This document shows positions 58,158 through 64,000 of a DNA stretch of 64,000 nucleotides, in pieces. How positions within the stretch are numbered: position 1 is the first letter of the stretch; each line of letters begins with the position of its first letter. Source of the DNA: Balanoglossus misakiensis (taxonomy: Eukaryota; Hemichordata); assembly GCA_040954595.2 (NCBI GenBank), contig CM082577.2, positions 19,530,001-19,594,000 on the forward strand. Reading direction: 5' to 3'. The notes below the pieces were generated by a model that made no database searches, had not been told where the DNA came from, and saw nothing but the letters and a program-made list of their open reading frames with translations. The position numbers and the translations under genes are program-made.

Positions 58158-60297
58158 CTATGAGTTGCTGCATAATTTGCATCCACCGGCCGCTGCAGTG
58201 CAAAACCCTGCTTTGCGTACTCTGTTTTTTGTTGTGTAGTCTAGTCTTAGTGCTAGGATTCTAAATCTCAGAGCTTTACCTCCAAAGACTGAGTTTCTAC
58301 CCCTGCCCTTGTGAAAAACATTCTCGCCATTTGTCAAATCTAGCCAATCGTGTACACCATCATTGAAGTGCAGGCCATCTGGGCACACTGCTGGCCAATA
58401 ATAGGCAGATCTCCACACAGGGACCACCATCGTTCCCTTGCCCTTGCACTCTTTCAGATACCTCATTGCCTTACCAATCAAGCACACTGGTGGTAATAAC
58501 CAGTTATAATCGGATCCCCACAACTGGGTAAAAGCATCAACTGCTTCGGTATTTGGACACCAATACCTTGAGTTAAATCGTAAACATTTTGTGTTATACG
58601 AACAAGCAAATCTGTCCACTGTAAATGGACCCCACAGAAAGTTCAGATGGTTAAAAATGTCTGGACTAATCCCCCAGTCATCTGTGTCAACCACTTTACT
58701 GATAAAATCAGCTTTCTCGTTCAGTGTTCTGGGAATCCACTCTGGTAGCAGAGAAATAGCGTTGCTTACACAAAAAGCGTAGATCTGAAGTGCTATTTTT
58801 TGTAACTCTGGCTTCATGCTGCCTTTTGCGATAATGCTCACCACATTTTGGTTATCAGTAAACCACTTTACTGTGTGGCCCTGAATGATGTGCGTAACAC
58901 TGACAAGGATTCTATGAACTGCTTCAAGTTCACGCCATGTAGAGCTCTTACCTGCTTCGAACTGTGACCAGTTGCCCTGTGCAACACAATCCCCATACTC
59001 TACTACATAGCCACCGTATCCTGTGCTAGAAGCGTCTGAGTACACTACTCTTGTGACTTTGGATGTAAACCTCATGGCTACCCCGTTTAAATTTGGTATG
59101 TTGTCATGCCAAAACCGCAATTCCTGAATCGCTTCCATGCCTAATATTACTCTACTACCCCACGATGAACGTGTATTCAATGCAAAAATTAAATGCCTGG
59201 TCATCATTAAGACAACATTGCCAATGCCAATTCTCGTGGAAATGACGTGGCCAATTACCTGGGCCAATTTCCTGGCGTGGACTGGAGTGAAGCTTTTTGA
59301 TGAACTACAGTTAGACAGCAATTCGACCAGTAAACCATGCAATCTTTGCAGACGACGAACGGGTATGAAAAACTTACCTTGTTCCAGGTCAATCTCTACA
59401 CCTAGCCATTCCAGCTTTTGCACAGGCTCCCAAACACTCTTACCTTGGTTAATTGCAAGTCCAAATGCTACCAAGTCATGTTCCACCTTATGTGATGCAA
59501 CTGTGGCAGATTGCAAAGAACTCCCAGCACCGAGCCCGTAATCTAGGTAAACAACTACTGCCTTACCTTCCCCTCTCCATTTTGCTACTAGAGGGCGTAG
59601 TAACTTAGTAAAAACATATGGTCCTGAAGACAACCCAAATGGGAGAACACAGAAAATAAAATACCTTCTTGTCCCGTTGAAAACCCAGGAAAACCCCAGA
59701 AATTTGTGATGAGCTGGGAAAATTTCAACATGGTGATAACCTGACTTTAGGTCAAACTTAAACATGAAACTCCCTAGTACCAAAAACTCTTTTGCAATAC
59801 TCAAATCTTCACAGCGAAAACTTTGCTTGAAGATGTGCAAATTAACCTTACGTAAATCTAAAATCAAACGCTTCTTTCCGTCGTGATTTAGTGCCACTGA
59901 AAGAGGATTGCACACAAATGGAACCTCATTGATCTCCTCTATGGCCCCTGAATGCAAAAGCTTGCCTATTTCTGAAGAAACAAAATCACTATATAGAACA
60001 AGCCGAGCGATTATTTGATGCGAATGATGAAGGAGGCGATGAAAACAGAGGTAACTTGTAACCAAATTCGATAAGCTCCAAAATCCAATTTGGCGCGTTA
60101 ATTTCCCGCCATTTTGCAAGATGACGCTTCAAGCCTCCCTTAACGATGACGTCATCATGAGGACGACAAATAAAACTCTCCCCTAAAATAGAGGCTTCTT
60201 TTGTAAACCCAATTGCATCAGAGAAATCTCCCTCCCATGACAATAAAGAGCAAAATACAGCCCAAAATATTGCAGGGAACATTGATATTTTGGCCAA
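58158..60297 (-). pseudogene. Ngaro reverse transcriptase-RNase H, inactivated
   Basis: The main frame of 653 codons (60119-58158) carries RT motifs (KFDLKSGYHH, Asp123; LPFGLSSGP; VYLDYGLG, 190-197) and an RNase H domain with Asp361 (SDAS), Glu396/398, Asp421 (FTDNQN) and Asp470 (EKAD). Then comes the DIRS-typical segment with WGSDYNWLLPP. The N-terminal part continues upstream in another frame from 60297 (GLKRHLAKWREINAPNWIL, GYKLPLF), with a frameshift near 60000. The active-site box should be YLDD; here residue 194 (codon 59538-59540) is Tyr, which should abolish polymerase activity. RNase H residues look intact. Confidence 0.9.
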
Positions 60298-60334
60298 TAC
60301 TTAACTTTTCAGCCTGGGTGTCATGTCGTCCTTG

Positions 60335-61138
60335 TCACATCGGACCATTTCCTGAGCCGCTGCTGGTTCCCGCCAAAACTCCTTGTAGTACCCCAGTACT
60401 GTTAGAATGTCCCACGGAACGGCATTCATGTCTGAAATGTCCGGGCTTTCCACAAGCAAAGCATAGACCGCTACGTACTCTCTTCGCATCCCTATCTCTG
60501 AAGAACGGCCCTTGGGTACCAACGGCGGCGTTATCTGTGCATTGCCCCTGTCGCTCGCGACCTCTGAACTTCTGTTTCTTTTGGCGCTGTTCTTTGGAAC
60601 GACGGCCTGCTCTCAGTTCAGCTTTCCAAATACGCTTCTCATCTTCGCTGTCCTCAGCCAACTCATGCGAGCGATATTCCTGCGCTGTTGCCCATCCATA
60701 TTCTGAATTTTCCGCCAGCAGAATCAATTTTTGTCTCTGTCCTATCTCATTAATACCTTCGTCAATCTTCTTTAGTGCTCCTTCGTATCTTTTAGCTTCC
60801 AACTCCGTTTTGGTCTCTTCGATGATGTCCAACACCTTGTCGTTGTGCTTATATTGGTCCGCATTAGCCTGCTTTTTGAAGGTCGGGGCTTCTTTGTGTT
60901 TCAGACGTTTGAACTCGCCCATGACCTCGCGCGCGGTTCCTTCTTGCGCGGTGCTGAGCTCGTTTTTCATAACTTGTAATTTCTGAGTGATAAGCTGATT
61001 AATAGAAGTCAGCAACTGCCCGTTGTTAGCCTGGATGGCTTCAGAAATGGTTGAAGACTGGTCTTCCATGTTGATGGGAACCAAGATCGCCGAAATAAGT
61101 GACCGAACACGAAGCGCGAAAATTAGCCGTGTAGTCAC
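60335..61138 (-). CDS. Ngaro gag-like ORF with CCHC knuckle
   Basis: 267 codons, uninterrupted. A Gln/Lys/Glu-rich, probably coiled-coil N-terminal half (about residues 25-150), then a basic Arg-rich region (RRSKEQRQKKQKFRGRERQG) and a CX2CX4HX4C zinc knuckle, CFACGKPGHFRHEC at 226-239. The position upstream of RT in a DIRS-type element fits a nucleocapsid-like protein that packages element RNA. The start Met at 61138 gives the full frame; a second Met (MEDQSS) lies about 23 codons in and could be used instead. Confidence 0.8.
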   Translation of the reverse strand: MTTRLIFALRVRSLISAILVPINMEDQSSTISEAIQANNGQLLTSINQLITQKLQVMKNELSTAQEGTAREVMGEFKRLKHKEAPTFKKQANADQYKHNDKVLDIIEETKTELEAKRYEGALKKIDEGINEIGQRQKLILLAENSEYGWATAQEYRSHELAEDSEDEKRIWKAELRAGRRSKEQRQKKQKFRGRERQGQCTDNAAVGTQGPFFRDRDAKRVRSGLCFACGKPGHFRHECRSVGHSNSTGVLQGVLAGTSSGSGNGPM

Positions 61139-61240
61139 CTTGCCAGCAACGTGTAGACTGACGTTCCGCTAGTGATAGCGCCCTCTATGGCAACAAAACA
61201 TTACTTTCTTGTATCTACTACGCGCCTCAAGAAAGTACAC
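61118..61240 (-). repeat. Ngaro split repeat A1 (5' terminus)
   Basis: Uninterrupted copy of A2: 'aattagccgtgtagtcacct' through 'gaaagtacac'. It is the reference for dating and locating the MITE in A2. Confidence 0.85.
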
Positions 61241-61490
61241 TATTTGATCAAACTCTCTCGACATGTTATGTATGATATTTTTGGCACCAAAACACTGTTT
61301 TTTTCACATCGGAAATTGTTAAATACATATTTTATTATCGAAAAACATACTTCAATGGTAGATAGATAATATTTTGTAATTTTCGGTTTGAATAAACATT
61401 TTTGGGGTGAGAAAAATGTCATACATAATAAGTACAGATTAAATCAAATTTATTCGTGTTTTAGTAAAGTAATTTTCATTCTTGTACTGC

Positions 61491-61687
61491 AGATGCCTAA
61501 CCGCGATGGTTGCCCGAAAATGCTAAACTACTTTCAGTCTCTCCAACCCGAATCCGAAACCGAATCCGAAACTGAATCCGAAACCGAATCCGAGTCTTAC
61601 TTCAGACATACGCAACAAATTGTCCTGAACTTCCACCAATCGAAAAGAATGGGTGGAAATCGGAGAATGGCGTGTTTCATACAGTAA
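61491..61687 (+). pseudogene. Exon-like Ser/Glu-repeat sequence, right flank of Ngaro element
   Basis: Plus strand: after GTACTGCAG the frame reads MPNRDGCPKMLNYFQS then (ESET)n and a His/Gln/Arg tail. It is the inverted counterpart of 55583-55770, so the retrotransposon sits between two opposed copies. Function unknown. Confidence 0.4.
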
Positions 61688-61734
61688 AATGTCTTGCTCT
61701 CCCTGCACCATAGGCAGTACTAGAGCTTAATTAT

Positions 61735-61880
61735 CAAATGTGGCTGCAAAGCAGGTTGTAGGGGACGTTGCAGTTGCTCAAAGAATGATTTACCATGTAC
61801 TCCCCTCTGCAAATGCTATGGTGGAGACTGAAAACCAATTAAGGGAAAATGTTCTTGAAGATAACGACACTGACGATGAG
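61735..61880 (+). pseudogene. CXC-type cysteine-rich domain relic
   Basis: The frame reads KCGCKAGCRGRCSCSKND then PCTPLCKCYGG and hits TGA where a Cys is expected. Another frame then gives an acidic tail (ENVLEDNDTDDE) and TAG at 61878-61880. The dense C-x-C/C-x3-C pattern matches the CXC/CRC-like tails seen in some transposon-encoded proteins. It could be the last exon of the gene whose first exon is at 61491, but that is a guess. Confidence 0.5.
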
Positions 61881-62289
61881 TAGATCAAACATAACTGGTT
61901 TTTGTGAAAATGATGATTGAGAATACCAAGATATCAGAAAAGAATCGTTATGCTTCTTGGGTTGTTTATTGCACCTTCCGTGGTAGGGAGGGTGCCTCAA
62001 GGGTTCATTTTATGAGATGGGACTGTAGCTCGGAAAATAAACTAAACTACACATTATGTACTTTATTATATATAAAGGAGTTTTAATTTACCTTAGTATA
62101 CTAAATTTAGAATAAACGAAAAAATCTACGATTAAAAAACAACTGTTACAACGGGTTGGCGAAAACAAATATAGAGAACCCCCCCCCCCACACACACACA
62201 CACCAAAAAATGTGGTAAAGGGGTCCAATATTTTGCACACCATCATTTTTCGGCAGTCAGTCTGCATTCAAGCGAAAGGAGCAAACCAA

Positions 62290-63200
62290 ATTGCAAGAAA
62301 TACCACGACAATACTAACCGTATAGTAAATAGGTGAACAAGTATCTTCAGGGTGGCCAAAACAGAAATGATAAACCCCCCCCCCCCCCAAGACATGATGG
62401 AAGGTTCCAAAAATTTGAACCCACCCCATTTTAGTTCTGGTGGAGCCCCATTGAAACCAAAACATCAAAGAAAATAAAAATTTTAGCAAAATATTCTATG
62501 AGAAACGAGTAAATAGGCCAAAAACAACTTCGTATTGGCCAAAATGGAAGTGCCCCCCCCCCCAATAAAAAATGATGGGGGGGGGGGGGGGGGCTATAAT
62601 TTGCACCCTATTATTTATGGCCAGGTGGGTCCCCTCCAAAGCAAAAACAACAAAAACAAATTAATTGTAGCCCAAATTCCCATGATAATAGAGTAAATAG
62701 GCCAACAAACAACTTCGGAGTGGCCACAATGGAAGTGCCCCCCCAAATAAAAAATGATGGAGGGGCCCTATAATTTGCACCCTATTATTTTTGGCCAGGT
62801 GGGTCCCCTCAAAAGCAAAAACAATAAAAACAAATTAATTGTAGCCCAAATTCCCATGATGATAGAGTAAATAGGTGAACAAATATCCTCGAGTGACCAA
62901 AACAGAAGAGACCCCCAGAAAAAAATTGATGGAGGGGCCCTAAAAATTGCACCCCATGATTTTTGGGTAGTTGGGTCCCCATTGAAGCCAAACAGCAAAA
63001 AAAATCAATTTTAGCACAAAAATCCTACGGGAATACACATCATACCACAAAACGGAAGTACCCCCCCCCCCCAGAAAAATATGATGGAGGGGCCCTTAAA
63101 ATTGCACCCTATCATTTTCGGGTAGTTGGGTGCCCATAGAAGCCAAAACAGCAAAAAAATCAATTTTAGCACAAAAATCCTACGGGAATACACATCATAC
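62290..63200. repeat. Tandem array, unit about 170-190 bp, with C/G runs
   Basis: About five units with 'gagtaaatagg(t/c)', 'tggccaaaa(c)agaa', a run of 8-14 C, 'atgatggaggggcccta', 'ttgcaccc' and 'gtgggtccc(c)'. The short hydrophobic frames on the minus strand are shadows. Confidence 0.8.
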
Positions 63201-63208
63201 CACACTAT

Positions 63209-63899
63209 ATATGTAAGAAGCAAGATCTTGTCATCAATCCTGGCACAAACTGGTAGCCAATGCAGAGAGATGAGAGCGGGAGTGACATGTTCAAACTTCT
63301 TCGATCAGGTGATGATTCTTGCTGCTGTATTTTGCGAGCGCTGAAGTAGATTAATTGCAGATTGAGGAAGACCAAACAGTAACGAATTGCAGTAATCAAG
63401 TTCAGTTGAAAGAACTGCATGAATTAAAGTACAACAATCCTTAGAAGACAGGTACTGACGTATTGATCCGATGCGTCGAAGATGAAAATAGATGGACTTG
63501 CAGGTATTCTTGATGTGCTGGTTATACATATGGATACTATCAAAGACAACTCCCAGATTACGTGCTGTTGTTACTGGAGTGATAGATGCAGAGCCGATAT
63601 TGACGGAGGGAATAGGATAAGGAAGACGACTAAATTTTGAGCGAATAACAAGGACTTCAGTTTTGTTGTCATTTAGTGTTTATTCGATATCAGCGTCATC
63701 CATGCCTTTATGTCACGGATACAGATCTCCAGAGATTGAACGGCAGAGGTAATGAATCTTGATGGGAAAAGGCGAGGTATAGCTGGTTATCATAAGCGTA
63801 CTGATGAAATTGTAGGTTGTGGCGACGAATCACTTTACCAAGTGGGGCTATATAAATGGTGAACAGCAGAGGGCCAAGGACGGAGCCTTGTGGGGCTTA
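63209..63899 (-). pseudogene. Non-LTR retrotransposon RT fragment (L2/CR1-like)
   Basis: Minus strand, several frames. [12 protein letters not shown] and QYAYDNQLY come first, then DNKTEVLVI and ARNLGVVFDS, then SIYFHLRRIGSIRQYLS, LDYCNSLLFGLP, LQRSQNTAARIIT and ISLHWLPVCARI. This order is typical of the RT palm and thumb of CR1/L2-type LINEs. The catalytic box should be YADD and reads YAYD. At least two frame changes and a truncation at 63899 show it is dead. Confidence 0.88.
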
Positions 63900-64000
63900 C
63901 ACTAATTTGCGGAACGGAACGGAATAGCCACACGAAATAAAAAATAGTTTCTCCAAATCCAAAAAATTGTCCACGTTTTGCTTTTATCACCACACGGATT
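63900..64000. other. Window end, unassigned
   Basis: LINE similarity stops at about 63899; nothing recognised in the last 100 bases. Confidence 0.4.

Larger units (their letters stand above)
55772..61240 (-). mobile_element. Ngaro/DIRS-type tyrosine-recombinase retrotransposon
   Basis: On the minus strand the order is repeat A1, gag-like ORF with zinc knuckle, RT-RNase H, tyrosine recombinase, then repeats B1, A2, B2. This split-direct-repeat layout, the absence of an integrase or protease and of a recognisable methyltransferase, and a YR in place of integrase mark a Ngaro- or PAT-like member of the DIRS order. It is decayed: RT catalytic Asp lost, frameshifts in RT and YR, and a MITE in A2. 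Identity between A1 and A2 is high by eye, so decay is fairly recent. Confidence 0.9.

Noticed and set aside
60213-60986. 257-residue plus-strand ORF
   Set aside because: Antisense of the gag-like and RT N-terminal frames of the Ngaro element; no motif of its own.
55772-61240. LTR retrotransposon (Gypsy/Copia) interpretation
   Set aside because: No integrase or protease, a tyrosine recombinase is present, and the repeats are split A/B direct repeats, not LTRs.

Overview
The window looks like part of an animal nuclear genome. It is AT-rich, has very long introns, and carries many classes of eukaryotic transposon. No bacterial operons, ribosome binding sites or CRISPR arrays are visible. The mix of Penelope-like, Ngaro/DIRS-type, MULE-, Kolobok-, hAT-, Harbinger- and mariner-like sequence, with a vertebrate-like TBL3, suits a marine invertebrate, perhaps a deuterostome such as a hemichordate, cephalochordate or echinoderm. 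That placement is inference.

One conserved host gene is recognised, on the minus strand: the 5' part of TBL3/UTP13, a WD40 protein of the small-subunit processome. Five coding exons at 48607-48629, 29166-29313, 19344-19391, 11758-11835 and 5780-5928 keep the frame with GT/AG splice sites and together encode about 148 residues. The rest of the gene lies beyond position 1. Its first four introns cover about 42 kb and hold most of the other features.

Layout from left to right. 1-1.6 kb: copy of a tandem-core repeat (family A). 3.1-3.8 kb: second dispersed repeat. 4.0-5.4 kb: TA-flanked element with a nested MITE. 7.6-9.7 kb: tandem array, then a Penelope-like element in two opposed halves with a complete hammerhead ribozyme motif. 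9.6-10.6 kb: family B repeats. 14.3-15.5 kb: TIR element with 9-bp target duplications. 20-25 kb: mariner-type MITE, palindromes, and a broken MULE transposase gene hit by two further insertions. 25.1-26.8 kb: element bounded by opposed short-repeat arrays. 27.5-28.7 kb: TTAA-flanked THAP element (Kolobok-like).

31.7-44.5 kb: an old family A copy split by younger insertions, including a hAT-like element that holds a 3.9-kb near-perfect palindrome with its own 6-bp target duplication. 42.4-42.8 kb: RecQ helicase fragment. 44.7-46.5 kb: two MITEs. 48.6-48.7 kb: TBL3 start and promoter. 50.7-52.3 kb: two opposed TTA-flanked MITEs. 52.5-54.35 kb: full family A copy ending in six covarying hairpins. 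54.5-55.2 kb: TIR element. 55.8-61.2 kb: Ngaro-like retrotransposon (gag, RT-RNase H, tyrosine recombinase, split direct repeats), decayed. 61.7-64 kb: CXC-domain relic, tandem array and a truncated LINE.

Apart from TBL3, almost all recognisable coding sequence is transposon-derived and most of it is broken. The interest lies in self-folding and self-cleaving RNA motifs, palindromes and nested insertion history.
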